This document shows, piece by piece, positions 33,371 to 43,494 of a DNA stretch of 64,000 bases. The notes under the pieces are model-generated. The model was not told where the DNA came from. It searched no databases and saw only the letters and a list, made by a program, of their open reading frames with translations. Numbering within the stretch: the stretch's first letter is position 1; each line of letters opens with the position of its first letter. This DNA is from Deinococcus taeanensis. Its GTDB lineage: Bacteria; Deinococcota; Deinococci; Deinococcales; Deinococcaceae. The stretch is taken from assembly GCF_020229735.1 (NCBI RefSeq), contig NZ_CP083457.1, positions 62,001-126,000 of the forward strand. The letters are read 5' to 3'. The translations under genes and the position numbers were made by a program.

Positions 33371-34294
33371 GTGACCCCAGATCTCGACATCCGACCCTTC
33401 CAACTGCACGATGCGGACGTCGTGGCCCAGCTCCATACCGCAAGCGTCCTCGGGCAGTGGACCTACCGTCCGGAGCACTTCCGTGAGAGCACCGATCCAG
33501 CGCGCCGGCGCCTGGTCGCCCTGAGAGACAAGGACGTCGTTGCCACGGCGTCACTCGCGCCTTTTGGCGATAGTGCCCCCGACGCCCTCCGCCTGGATCT
33601 TGCGGGAGACCCGCAGGCATTCACTCCGCTTTACCTCGCTCTGCTGGCCGTGTGTCCTGTGGGCTACCCACAGTTGCTAGGGGTGACGCGTGAGGACTTC
33701 ACCGACCTGACCTTCTTCTAGAGGGCCGGATTCCGCAACGCATGGCAGTCCTGGGGCGCGCACCTGGACCTGAGCACCTGGGATTTCGAACGGTTCCGGC
33801 CGCTGGAGAAGCGGCTATTCATCCAGGGCTATGAGGTGGAGCAGTGGCAGAACGAGGCCCCAGAGGCGTCGTGGCAGGCTCTGCATGCACTTCACCAGTT
33901 GGGTGAGCAGGACGTGCCGCGCAACCCGACCACGTCATCTACTCCGCTGGATCTGCAGGCGTTCCGCGAGGTGGTCAGGCGCGAGGAGGTGGTCTTTGTC
34001 GTCCGGCGTGGAGAGGCGCTGGTGGCGCTGACCCGGCTCACACTCCCTCGTGGCAAGGGGCTCCAGGAGGCAGGGGCGGTGTCGAATGACCTGACGACGA
34101 CGCACGCTGCGCACCGGGCGAGGGGGTTGGCGACCCTGGTGAAGGCACACGCGCTCAGGTGGGCGCAGCACGAAGGGTATGTGCGGGCGGGTACGGGGGG
34201 AACGGTGCTCAACCTGCCGATGCTGCGGGTGAACACCAGGTTGGGGTACCGGACGGAGCCGATGTGGGTGACCTGGGAGCGGCGTCTGGATTGA
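33371..34294 (+). pseudogene. Double GNAT acetyltransferase with in-frame amber stop
   Basis: The first part (33371-33721) reads LDIRPFQLHDADVVAQLHTA, a GNAT N-terminus, and ends DLTFF at TAG 33719-33721. The same frame continues RAGFRNAWQSWGAHLDLSTW and runs to a TGA at 34292-34294 with EVEQWQNEAPEASWQALHAL and THAAHRARGLATLVKAHALR, the acetyl-CoA loop of a second GNAT domain. The whole would be about 307 residues, the size of tandem GNAT proteins. A GAG-to-TAG change would explain the stop. An internal start near 33836 could still give a shortened second domain of 152 residues. It lies between inverted repeats. Confidence 0.7.
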
Positions 34295-35453
34295 GCGTTA
34301 GGCATTGCGGTGTGCCTGCGGGAGCAATCAAGCGAGCCACCCTTCAAAAACGCTCCGGACTTACGCTCGGATCAGTCGCCGCGCTGCTGTGCGCACTGCA
34401 CTCGCAACCTTCGGGGCTCCCCCAGTGATTGTCAGGGCGGATGTAAAGCGCCGCATGCACGAGGGGCTAAAGGCGTATTGCATCCCCAGCGCGTCCGACG
34501 TGGGGGCGGCGACGCAGGTGGTGGGGACTTTCCTGCCCTGCCAGGGTGAGGGCCTTCGGGGCATCGTGGTGCTGCGCGCGTTCGGGCCGTTCGCGGCGCT
34601 CACTACACAGTGCAGGAGTAGAAGGCTGCTGACCCGGAAGAACCGGCTGTTCTTCGTTGATCGATGGGTGGGCTCGACGGGGAGGAAGGCAACTTTGCGG
34701 ACGCCGCGCTGCCACCTGAGCCTCCCTGAGGAGACCGGCCAGCAGGTTGACCGCCGGCTGTTCACAATGGCGATCGCTCAGCGTGAGGGCAGCGAGTGGC
34801 GGAGCGTGAATCTCGGTGACGACCAGGTGGCCGGACCGCCGGAGCGGGCCGAGGGGTCAGGCGCTTCGGTGACGCGCTCGCGGCTCGCCGGGCCGTGACT
34901 CCGGTTCTCCCCAGGGAGGCACAGCCCCTGAGGAGGACCGCGCGGGGTTGTGGCGGCGCTTCGGGTCAGCCAGGCGGACACCTGCTGAACGTGCAGGTCG
35001 ACCGCAGCGATGTTCCACGCATCGTCCTCCCTCCGGTGATACCGACTTTTGCTGGGCAGGCATGCACGCCTGAGGGTGCCGTTCATGCCCGTGCGCTTCG
35101 TCAGCCCAGAGGGGCGGGCAATCACCAGCCGGACATTGGTGCGGGGGACAGGCACCGGTGCGGTCCCCGTCCGCGGATGCATTGCCGCCCGAGCGGCCTG
35201 TGGTCGTCGCGTCAACTGGGCATGGTCCTTGAAGAAGACCGGGAAACTGAGGTCGTCAAAGGGGTCATCCACGGAGGCGTGAGGAATGACGTGGCGCCGG
35301 GGGTGCTGCACACGGACAAGCGGTGGAGCGGTGGTGATCCCTCCCCACAGGCCACGACGCCTTCTGAGGAGGGTGAATGAGGAGGACGCTTCTCGCCCTC
35401 AATCTCGTTCACCTCTGCCCATTAACCCTGTACGCTGCCCAGCGGCACTCCTT
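34295..35453. other. Long intergenic stretch with right repeat arm, no supported gene
   Basis: About 1.16 kb. A plus frame around 34400-34620 (VIVRADVKRRMHEGLKAYCI) and a minus frame around 35000-35200 have somewhat coding-like composition but no recognisable domain, start or ribosome site, and each changes character along its length. This is probably decayed sequence. Confidence 0.35.
34313..34373 (-). repeat. Inverted repeat arm, right
   Basis: The complement matches 33191-33248, including TAAGTCCGGAGC and CGCTTGAT..GCTCCCGC. With the left arm it frames about 1.18 kb containing the GNAT pseudogene. Confidence 0.65.
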
Positions 35454-35804
35454 ATGCTCGGTGACGTGATTCACAAGACCCGCTCCCCCTCTTTCCCGAC
35501 GGCCTACCTCCACTACCTGTTCAACCGCGCGGATCCGCAGGAGGAATGGCATTTCGAGCAGTCTGGCCTCCACGGGCGTGTCGTCAATGGCTGGCGCTCG
35601 GGCCTGTCGTTGTTTGTGGGCGAGGAGTGCCTCGCCTCGACGAACCGCATGGTGGCCGTGGGAGGCCCACCTCCCCTCCTCACGGCGGAGGTGACGGACG
35701 CCAACGGCCAGCGGCGCAAGATCGAGGTCTTTGCCCGGGCGATCTTCACCGTCAAAATCAGGATCGTCGTGGATGGTCGCCCGCTCCACCGGAGGTACGT
35801 GTAG
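35454..35804 (+). CDS. Hypothetical 116-aa protein
   Basis: The product (start MLGDVIHKTRSPSFPTAYLH) has a mixed composition with a beta-rich C-terminal half (TAEVTDANGQRRKIEVFARA, then FTVKIRIVVDGRPL). No signal peptide, helix anchor or known motif is visible. Third-position GC is high and the frame is clean, so a real gene is likely. ATG 35454 or GTG 35466 could start it; neither has a good ribosome site. The frame is open to 35286 but the extension looks unlike coding sequence. Confidence 0.5.
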   Translation: MLGDVIHKTRSPSFPTAYLHYLFNRADPQEEWHFEQSGLHGRVVNGWRSGLSLFVGEECLASTNRMVAVGGPPPLLTAEVTDANGQRRKIEVFARAIFTVKIRIVVDGRPLHRRYV

Positions 35805-35838
35805 GCAGCCATGCCCAACCCCTCCATAGCACGTGGGT

Positions 35839-35861
35839 GGAGTCGTTCCTGAACGTTTCGG
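35839..35861 (+). repeat. 23-nt dispersed repeat copy
   Basis: This stretch beginning GGAGTCGTTCCT matches the complement of 3266-3288 at 21 of 23 bases. In both places one frame reads ESFLNV, so it may be a trace of a common mobile element. Confidence 0.4.
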
Positions 35862-36046
35862 TCATTCGGGGCAAGCCGTGACCGAGCCAAACCGCAGGTT
35901 GAATGCTGGCCCTGTACCCCCAACGGGTCCACGCGGGGCTTGAAACACCCTGTCAGACACGTTGGAACAATCCGCGTCTCCTGACGTTCCATCCACACGC
36001 AACCGCTGCTTGACCGCGCTCTTTCCAGCGCGCCGGAGGTTCAACC

Positions 36047-36997
36047 ATGACGGTGGAGTGGAAAGACAAGCCAGGGATCGCGCTCCTTGTGGACGTGCCC
36101 CACAGGCTCAGTGCCCTCATCAGCCGGGACGGAGGGGCGCCCGGGGTGTCCGGGCGAGACGATGCTCAGGCCTCCTCTCGTTTTCAGGAGGCACTCGAAC
36201 GTGCCACGCCTGTGGCGTCGCGCAAAGCACGTGGTTGGATCCTTTGGGCGCTGCGGACGGCAAAGCAGTTTAGCTACGACGAGAACCGCGCCGCCGCTCA
36301 GCTCTGGTATGCCCTGCTCAGAGGCGAACATCCTGAAGTGTGGCGACACCTCAGTGCCCGGACCGTGTGGTCGGGTGTGCTGGATGGACCCGCATTCGCA
36401 GCCCTTGCCGGGCCCATCGGGACCGCCCTTGAGACCATAACGCTCACTGAGGTGCTCGGCGTTCAGCCTGATCTTCGGCCATTCCAGGAGACCATTCAGG
36501 CGCTCGTCGCAGACCAGCCCAGTCCCGACCTGGCGGCCGTCCGGCTTCAAGCCTGGCTTCAGCCCCGCCACCAGGCGTTCCGGGACCATCACCTGGCGCT
36601 GTCCCTTCTGAAGGTCGCTACCGTGCATGAGGAAGCCCGCGTCTTTCTGGGCAATCCCAACGCGCTCCTGTACACCGCCATGCTGGATGTTCTGGAGAAG
36701 CACGAGGCTGAGGTCAGGACGCTCAGGCGGTACCTGAGCGGGGAGGGGCAGGTGCGGATCTGGACGCGCAAGACTCGCGCGCTTGAAGCGCTCCTCCCGT
36801 ATCTGGCGAAATTGTTTGAGGGGCAGCGGACCTATACCGAAGCGGAGGTGACGCACGTGTTGCAGCCCTGGTTGGCGGCTGGCGACGTCGCAGAAGTCCG
36901 GCGCACCCTGATTGAGTACCGCTGGCTGGCGAGAACGCCCAATGGCGCCGCGTACTGGCGGGTGGACCGGGAGGCCCGTCCCGGTGCCAGCTGGTGA
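36047..36997 (+). CDS. DUF2087 domain protein
   Basis: The 316-residue protein is mostly helical. Its last 60 residues (LFEGQRTYTEAEVTHVLQPW, then RRTLIEYRWLARTPNGAAYW) match the DUF2087 pattern of YtEkEvN..L......D...lRR.Lve.g.l.R...G..Yw, a small winged-helix-like domain often seen in regulators. The first 240 residues resemble helical-repeat segments without a specific match. ATG 36047 has GGAGG 7 nt upstream. A DNA-binding role is possible but not shown. It is monocistronic. Confidence 0.65.
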   Translation: MTVEWKDKPGIALLVDVPHRLSALISRDGGAPGVSGRDDAQASSRFQEALERATPVASRKARGWILWALRTAKQFSYDENRAAAQLWYALLRGEHPEVWRHLSARTVWSGVLDGPAFAALAGPIGTALETITLTEVLGVQPDLRPFQETIQALVADQPSPDLAAVRLQAWLQPRHQAFRDHHLALSLLKVATVHEEARVFLGNPNALLYTAMLDVLEKHEAEVRTLRRYLSGEGQVRIWTRKTRALEALLPYLAKLFEGQRTYTEAEVTHVLQPWLAAGDVAEVRRTLIEYRWLARTPNGAAYWRVDREARPGASW

Positions 36998-37771
36998 CGT
37001 GTGTCGTGAGGAAGTGACGCGCTGAAATCACCTCGCGACCGGGCGTGCGCCCCGCGGTCCAGGCCATGGGCCCAAAGCTTGACTGCAAGGAAGTGTCCCG
37101 CCTTCCCCTGGTTGCCCTCCTGACTCCGTTTCAACGCATAACCTGAGAAACGGCGGGGTCATCAGGCTGTCGCCGGGGCGCGCGGTGCAGGTGTGCCGCT
37201 TGAACCCAGATACGGGCCGCCCACGCATGCACCCATGCCGGGCGCCTCTGCGGGTGTCCCTCAGCGCGCGCTTGAAGGGCCGCACCGGGCACGGCTCAAG
37301 ACGTCGATGCCACATGCGTCCCCCGGTGTTCAAGAGCCGCTCTCCACCGATCGGGTCTGCGCCTGTGGTGCTCAGAGCAGACATTGAGCTTCAGAAACCG
37401 CTGCCGGCAGCTGAAGGGCGGCACAAGGTGAACCCCCAGACGCTGGGCCGGGGCCATCTGTTCAGCCTGGGAATGCATTTCGGTCGCACGGTCAATTTGG
37501 CTGCACGCCGGGGGCGTAGCGGCGGCTGACGCGGGTAACGGCGGCAGGGAACGGCAGGCGGGACGCCCACCCGGCAGGGGTCACTGACCGGGGTGTGCGG
37601 GTCAGGTCCGCCTGTTCACGGTGAAGGGACATGCAGTGAGTCCGGCGGACAGCGCGTCCCGGAGAGCCTCGTGGAGGAAGGCGCGGTGGTGCAGGCCACG
37701 AGCCTGACGGGCGCGTCCCTGTGAACGTGTCCGCCGAACACGACGTCCGCCGCCAGGCAGGTGGCGTGCGC
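36998..37771. other. Intergenic stretch without a supported gene
   Basis: About 770 bp between a plus-strand gene and the convergent membrane-protein gene. Only short conflicting frames are present, with no domain or start signal. Confidence 0.4.
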
Positions 37772-40734
37772 TTACCCGCTGGCATGCGGCGGCGCTGCGG
37801 GCGGTTCAGCCGGGCGATCGCCACGGCTGCTCTGCACGCGTGCGGTCAGCGCCGCTCCGGGGTCCGGCTCTGTTCCATCCTCTCCCTCCACCGGTCCAGG
37901 ACGGGGTGCGCGCACCGCCAGCAGCAGCAGGGCCAGGCCTGTGACCAGAACGGCGAGGCCACTGGCGGCCCGTGCGTTGCCGTACAGGGCCGCGTCCAGC
38001 ACGGCCGCCTTGGCGCCTGCCGCGGCCCCGATGCCCACGCCCATGTCCCAGAGCGGGCGGGCGCCGCCGCGGCCGACGCCGCCCCAGCGCCACGCGCCGA
38101 GGGCGACCAGCACCCCGGTGCCCAGGGCGCCGAGGCTGCCCAGCGTCGCGAGGGGGCCGTCCAGACGGGCGGCGAGGGCAAGCGGGAACCAGGCCCACAC
38201 GGTGAGTGAGGCCAGGGCCAGCCCAGCAGCGATCACGGGCGCCCGCAGGATCCGGGCAGGCATGACCGGCAGGGTGGCCAGTGCGGCGCGCTGGGTCCAG
38301 CGGACCCACAGGGAACGGCCGGTCGGGGTGTGCAGGAGCCCCCACACGCCCAGCACGCTCCACGCGGCGACCGGCAGCCAGGTCAGCGGACGTGTGGACC
38401 TCACCTCTGGCCGCCCCGCGTGGGCCGGCCAGAGGTGGTTGACCACCAGGTCGGTGGAGTCGGCGCTGACCAGCAGGGCGGCTGTGGCCAGCGCCAGGCT
38501 CGAGAGCAGGGGTCCGCGGCGCAGTCCGCTGAGGTGGGTGCCGGCAGCCATGACGGCCAGCGCGAGGGCGGCGCCGGACCCGGCGCTGGCCCCAGCGACG
38601 TCCGTCATGCTGATAAGGAGCAGCGTGGTGGCGGCCCAGGCGGCATGCTGGGCGAGGGGCGCCAGTGGCGGCAATGCCGCACGAAGCGGAGCGTCTGTTT
38701 CCCCTGGAGTGGGGCTCTGGGGTCCTGGCCCACCGACCGGTGCCGGGGAGGGGTCGGCACGGGAGGCGAGGAGGGCCAGGACGCTGCCGAGCAGCGCGGC
38801 CACGAGCAGGCCCGCGCCGGCAGGGTCGCCGGTCCGGCCGTCCGTCAGGCTGGTCACGGCGCTCGCGACTGCGCCGGCCGTGGCCGTGACCTGCAACCCC
38901 GCCCGCAGGGGCGTGAAGGCGGTGCCCGGGCCTGATGCGGCGGGCCCGGGCCTCCGGGACATGACCCACAGCAGCGCGCCCGGGAGCAGCGTGGCGGCCG
39001 CGGCCTCAAGCGGCCCAGCCACACTCATCAGCGCCGCGGCCGCGCCGGTGACCAGAGACAGCAGGGCCGCCTCGGCGCGCCACCCGGCGAGGCTGACCCG
39101 CAGGGCCAGCAGCCAGCCGCCCGTCAGGGCCGCGGCGGTCAGCCACGCCACGGGGCGGGTGGGCGCTTCGCCCGCCACGGCAACGCCCACCGCAGCGAGC
39201 AGGCTCAGGCCCGTGAGTCCCGCGCCGAGCCGGACCCAGGTGCGGCTGTGAGCAGCCAGGCCCACGCTGGCCAGCGCTGCGCCGAGCCCCGCGTACGCCA
39301 GCGGGCGGGTCCGGGCGCCCAGCACCCCGGTGAGGGCGGCGCCGACCAGGGCAGTGGTCCCGGCGGTCGCTGCGCCCGCGAGGGTGCCCGCCAGGGCGGC
39401 GCTCGCCGGCCGCCCCGCGCGCGTCGCCTGCCGCTGGGTTCGCCAGGCCAGGGCGGCCAGCAGGGCAGTGACCCCGGCCAGGCTCAGCGTGGCGGCCAGC
39501 GCCTGAGGCAGGCGCTCGTAGACCCCCGGCCCCAGCGCCGCGGTGGCGCTCACGGCCGGCGCGGCGGCGCACAGGGCCGCGGCGGTGCCGAGCTCCAGGT
39601 ACGGGGGGCGCCCACCCCCCTCCCGCTGGGGGAGGCGCGGGGCGCGGCGCAGAAGGTTCGCCGCGGTCGCCAGGGCCAGAACGCTGCCGGCCGCCCACAC
39701 CCAGGGCCCCCGCCGGCGAGGTGCAGGTCGCGAATCAGGGTGCCCGGTCCGGCGGCATGGCTGAGGGCCGCGAGCACGTGTCCGGCCGGGAGGGCGGCGG
39801 CCGCCAGGACAGTCAGGACGAGGCTGGCCTCGCGGGTGAGGCCGGCCGGTCCGCCGTCCTCGGCGCGGCGCCGGGCGGGCAGCAGGCCGATCAGGGGCGC
39901 AACGGCCAGCGCCGGGATCAGGCCGGCAAGTCCCATGGCCAGGGGTGACCAGACCCCCAGGTCGTCGGTGAGCATCCAGGTGGCCACGGCTGCCCCGGCC
40001 GTGGCCATCGCCGCGAGCAGCGGTTCGCCCGCCTGCACGCTGCGCTGGGCCATCACCGCGGACAACGCCAGCAGACCGGCCATCACGACGGCCGGTCCGG
40101 CGTCCCCGAGCGGCTGGGCGAGGCCGCCCAGGCCCAGGGCGGCGGCGGCGTACGCGAGGCCCCGCAGGGCGCCGGCGACAGGTTGCGGCACCCCACGCGC
40201 GGTCAGCCACAGCAGTGCAGCGAACCCGTACACCGCCGCCAGCGTCGTCCAGCCGGGCAGGCCGAGCGCCCGGAGGGTCCAGGCGAGGCCGGCGATCACG
40301 AGGCCGCCGCCGATCACGCTCATTCGCGCGCGGCTGTACTCGGGCGCGCCAAGGTCGATGTCCGGCATCCACGTCCGGACACGGGCGGGCCGAGGTTGAC
40401 GGCCGTCATGTCCGGCGGCGGTGGGCAGTTCCGGCGCCGCCCCGGGAAACGCGCCCTGAACCGGTGGGGTAAGCACCGGCAGATCCTCGGGCCAGACGGG
40501 CCGGGGACGTTCGGGGAGGCTGGGGGCATGGGCCGCCTGGGGCGCGGTGGGGGTTCGGGCTCCGGCCTGCGGCGGTTCTGTGGGCGCGTCGGGCCCTGTT
40601 GCGAGGCCCTGCGGCGCTGGCTGAAGGGCGGCCAGGTGCCGCAGGGCCTCGTCGAGTTTGCGCTCCAGGCGGGCCGCGCGGTGCAGCACAATGACCAGCA
40701 GCGCGCCCAGCAGCAAGTCGAAGAGCAGGGGCAT
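37772..40734 (-). pseudogene. DUF2339-like multi-TM protein, split by a frameshift
   Basis: From ATG 40734 the frame reads a TM helix (LLFDLLLGALLVIVLH), a short coiled segment, a proline-rich linker and then many TM helices (SVIGGGLVIAGLAWTLRALG onward), the layout of DUF2339 proteins. Near 39707-39711, in a run of five C bases, the coding frame jumps: RDLHLAGGGP continues as WVWAAGSVLALATAANLLRR in the other frame and stays open to the TGA at 37772. Both parts are hydrophobic and coherent, giving about 985 residues with more than 20 helices if joined. A single-base indel, a sequencing error or homopolymer switching would explain it. Function of the family is unknown. Confidence 0.65.
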
Positions 40735-40740
40735 GCGGGC

Positions 40741-40746
40741 AGCATA
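40741..40746 (-). promoter_or_regulatory. Leaderless-type -10 box of DUF2339-like gene
   Basis: On the minus strand TATGCT lies 6 nt before ATG 40734 and no ribosome site is present, consistent with leaderless transcription. Confidence 0.5.
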
Positions 40747-41463
40747 GTGGAGCCCCGCCGGGCGCGCCGGCTCACCTGACCAGCAGCCCACGTCCGGGAA
40801 GGCCGGGACGACCCGGCCTGGGGTGCCTCCGGGCGCATGCGGAGCACGCACCGGCGGGGAGCCTCCCAGGGGATTGCGCCGATGCTCCCCACAACGGGCC
40901 CGACCTGCCACCCCTGAACGTCTGCAAGCCCAGCGCGCGCGGAGGAACTCGCCCCTCTTCCGCCTGAGGGGAGAGAGCAGGCCACCGCCTGTGCCAGGGA
41001 TGTCCGTCGGGGGAGCGCCGGGCTGAAGTCGGCGGTGTGCGCTGGCTCAAAGGTGGCCACCACGGGGCCCAGCGGGGTGGCCACCCGGTCAGTCCGGTGG
41101 AGCGGACGCTCCAGGAAAGTGCGGCTGGCGCTGCGAAGGCCGGGCCTCCTGGCGAGCTTCGCAGCTGGGCCTCCTCAGCAATCACGAGGCGCAAGCCGAT
41201 ACTGTGCGCCGCCGGGGTGCCGCCCTGGGGTGAGACCCCCTGCGCGGAGCCCTCCCGGTCTCGGCCCGGTCTCGTTGGGCCCTGGTGGATAACGCGCCAG
41301 GGAGGTCCAGCAGGTCCTGCCGCGGCTCAGGTGGAGCGCACCGCCGCGGACACTGCCCAGAGAGACGGGTGTGGAAGCATGGACATCGCGGCGCTGGTCG
41401 ACGGCGTGGGCCGGACATTGACGGCCGCCGGGCGACTGGGCCGTCTCTCCGTCCAGGTGGCAC
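40747..41463. other. Intergenic stretch without a supported gene
   Basis: About 720 bp downstream of the cytolysin-like gene and upstream of the DUF2339-like gene. Frames on both strands are short and featureless. Confidence 0.4.
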
Positions 41464-43152
41464 TCACCAGGTGCGGTAGAAGGTGATCTTGATCTGGTAG
41501 GTGTTGTCTGCCGCGCGCATCGGCAGGTCCCGGTATGGGTACGAGACCGCGCCGGGGTTGTCGCGGAAGTACCGGGCGATGGCGGAGACGTTGATGTTCT
41601 CGCTCACGCTGCCGAGGAAATCGTTGCCATTGCCGATGGTCGCGTCGTAATCCGTGAAGGACGCCTCGAACTTCGCGTACTGGTCGGTGGTCATGTCGGC
41701 GTCCAGCGTGAACGGTGAGGCGCCGCGGTTGTAGATGTACCGGGAGTCTTCCGGGTAGAAGTACGCGGTGGTGCCCTTGTTCAGCTCGTAGGGGTCCTCA
41801 GTGCCGCGCCGCCAGAGCTGGGTGCCGTTCACGTGCATGGTGCCGTACACGTCGTCGTACGTGTTGTCGTCGGTGTCCTGCGCGTACACCTGCACCTTCA
41901 GGTACAGCTTCATGCTGGCGAGATTGCAGGTGGTTTCGGCGTACTCGCCAGCCCGCAGGTCGGCGGCCTTGGTGCCGTCCGCGAGGTTGATCACTGTGAA
42001 GCTGATCGGCTGGAAGGTGGTGGGGTTGGTGGTCTTCGCGAAGTAGCTGGCCAGCTGCTGCGTGCGGATCAGGGAGATCACGGCGTCTTCATCGCCGCCG
42101 ACGGCGTACACGTCGAAAGTGGAGTCCGCGAGGACTTTGCTGGTGTTCACTTTCAGGCTGGCGTCCCCGCCGGCCACGGCGCCCTCGTACGCGGCTTTCA
42201 GGGCGAACTGCATTTCGGCCGCGGAGTAGTTGCTTTCCATGCTGACGAACAGGAGCCGGCCGTACGTGATGGAGTTGACCAGCACGGGCGGGTTGCCTGG
42301 ACCCCACTGCCGGGTCTTCTCGAGTTCCGCCGCGCCTTCCACGCTCAGGTCACGGAACAGCCCCGCGGCGGGCACGCTGTTCAGCGCGACGTTCTCCGTG
42401 AACGCTTCCTGCATGAACACAGCCGTCACGCGGTTGCGGGCGGTGGTGGTGCTCGACTGGAACTCACCGGACACCCGGGCGGTGAGGTAATGGGCGTTCA
42501 GGCCAAGCTTCAGGGCGCTGGTCTCGAAGGATTTCTCCTCGGTGATCTTGTAGGACACCGTGGAGCCCAGAGCGGTGCCCTGCATGCCCTGCCGGATGTT
42601 GGCGAGGGCCACGTTGTACGCCGACTGGTTGGGCTGGATGGTCTGTGAGGCGAGGGCCACCGGCGCAGCGGACGTGATCTGCAGCGGCGTGCGCTTGTCT
42701 TCGGGGACGTACGCCGCCCGCAGGCCGCCGATGCCGTCTTTGAGTGACTTTGCCTGCAGCAGGGAGCCCAGCCACAGCTTGTCCTGGTCGTATCCGGACG
42801 CGGCGAACCGTTCCGGGGCGGACTGCATGCTCACCTTCCGGGTGGTGCAGGCGAGCGGATCGCCGCCTGACCCGGGGACGGCGCTGGTGCCGGCGAAGAC
42901 GGGTTCCCCGTTGGTCGGGCCGGTGGGCCTGGTGAGGGGGCTGCTGCGCTGCAGGTTCCGGAAGTACGTAACGAGGTCGGCCGGGAGGATCACGCCAGGG
43001 CGCACCTGGGGCGGCTGGACGCCGGGGTTGGGCACGACCGGTACGGTGGGCACGCCCGGCCGGACCGGGTTCACCGGTTGAATGGGGACGGGTCCCTGGG
43101 CGAGGGCGGTGGAGCACAGCAGGGTGAGGGTCAGGGCGCGGCGTACGTTCAT
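41464..43152 (-). CDS. Secreted cholesterol-dependent-cytolysin-like protein
   Basis: The 562-residue protein has a signal peptide (residues 1-19) and a proline-rich linker (20-57). Residues about 120-400 follow thiol-activated cytolysins: KLWLGSLLQAKSL (the yPGaLL.an.. segment), IQPNQSAYNVALANI, a FETSALKLGLN..YLTARVSGEF stretch like the first TM-hairpin region, SITYGRLLFVSMESNYSAAE (the conserved YGR...LE motif at 297-299), and FQPISFTVINLADGT (PIsYt..fL). Domain 4 with its tryptophan-rich undecapeptide is absent; residues 415-562 form a different beta-rich, Asp/Tyr-rich domain. The protein may form pores with another receptor. ATG 43152 has AGGAGG at 7 nt. It is divergent from a large regulator. 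Confidence 0.72.
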   Translation of the reverse strand: MNVRRALTLTLLCSTALAQGPVPIQPVNPVRPGVPTVPVVPNPGVQPPQVRPGVILPADLVTYFRNLQRSSPLTRPTGPTNGEPVFAGTSAVPGSGGDPLACTTRKVSMQSAPERFAASGYDQDKLWLGSLLQAKSLKDGIGGLRAAYVPEDKRTPLQITSAAPVALASQTIQPNQSAYNVALANIRQGMQGTALGSTVSYKITEEKSFETSALKLGLNAHYLTARVSGEFQSSTTTARNRVTAVFMQEAFTENVALNSVPAAGLFRDLSVEGAAELEKTRQWGPGNPPVLVNSITYGRLLFVSMESNYSAAEMQFALKAAYEGAVAGGDASLKVNTSKVLADSTFDVYAVGGDEDAVISLIRTQQLASYFAKTTNPTTFQPISFTVINLADGTKAADLRAGEYAETTCNLASMKLYLKVQVYAQDTDDNTYDDVYGTMHVNGTQLWRRGTEDPYELNKGTTAYFYPEDSRYIYNRGASPFTLDADMTTDQYAKFEASFTDYDATIGNGNDFLGSVSENINVSAIARYFRDNPGAVSYPYRDLPMRAADNTYQIKITFYRTW

Positions 43153-43230
43153 GACGGAACCTCCTGGACGTGCAGTGGGCGGGGGCCGTGGCTGGCCCGT
43201 GGCGCGTGCAGGACGGGGGCTACCCTGCGC

Positions 43231-43425
43231 TCAGAGGAGTTCGCCTGCCTGCCGGGCCTTGCGGCGGTCGCGCACGACCTGTTCGAGGTACCCGAATGCC
43301 CCCAGCAGGGAAGCGAACTGGTGCGTGCTGAGGTCGGCGTGGTCCTGTACCAGCACGTGGTCGCGCCGCACGGCGACGGTAAACCGGTCGAGGGTGAGGT
43401 CGGGGGGACTGCCCGGGTCACTCAT
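43231..43425 (-). CDS. Small 64-aa protein upstream of cytolysin-like gene
   Basis: ATG 43425 opens a 64-codon frame (MSDPGSPPDLTLDRFTVAVR at the start) with a helical C-terminus. No signal peptide or known domain. On the minus strand TACCCT at 43437-43432 lies 6 nt before the ATG, a leaderless arrangement, which supports a real gene. It precedes the cytolysin-like gene by 78 nt on the same strand and may be cotranscribed with it. Confidence 0.55.
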   Translation of the reverse strand: MSDPGSPPDLTLDRFTVAVRRDHVLVQDHADLSTHQFASLLGAFGYLEQVVRDRRKARQAGELL

Positions 43426-43431
43426 ACCCGG

Positions 43432-43437
43432 AGGGTA
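43432..43437 (-). promoter_or_regulatory. Leaderless-type -10 box of 64-aa gene
   Basis: Minus-strand TACCCT 6 nt before ATG 43425; it faces the divergent TAGAGT box at 43484-43489, about 50 bp away. Confidence 0.5.
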
Positions 43438-43483
43438 GGCGGCGCGGCGTTGCGGGGCCGTTACACGCGGGGGTGAATGTCAC

Positions 43484-43489
43484 TAGAGT
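43484..43489 (+). promoter_or_regulatory. Leaderless-type -10 box of SARP-type regulator gene
   Basis: TAGAGT ends 5 nt before ATG 43495, with TTACAC at 43461-43466 as a possible -35 at 17-nt spacing. No ribosome site is present. Confidence 0.55.
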
Positions 43490-43494
43490 AAGTC

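Noticed and set aside
34305..34898. 197-codon plus frame after the GNAT pseudogene
   Set aside because: Partly plausible composition, but it begins inside a repeat arm, has no ribosome site and no recognisable domain.
34778..35311. 177-codon minus frame
   Set aside because: No domain, no start signal, composition changes along its length.
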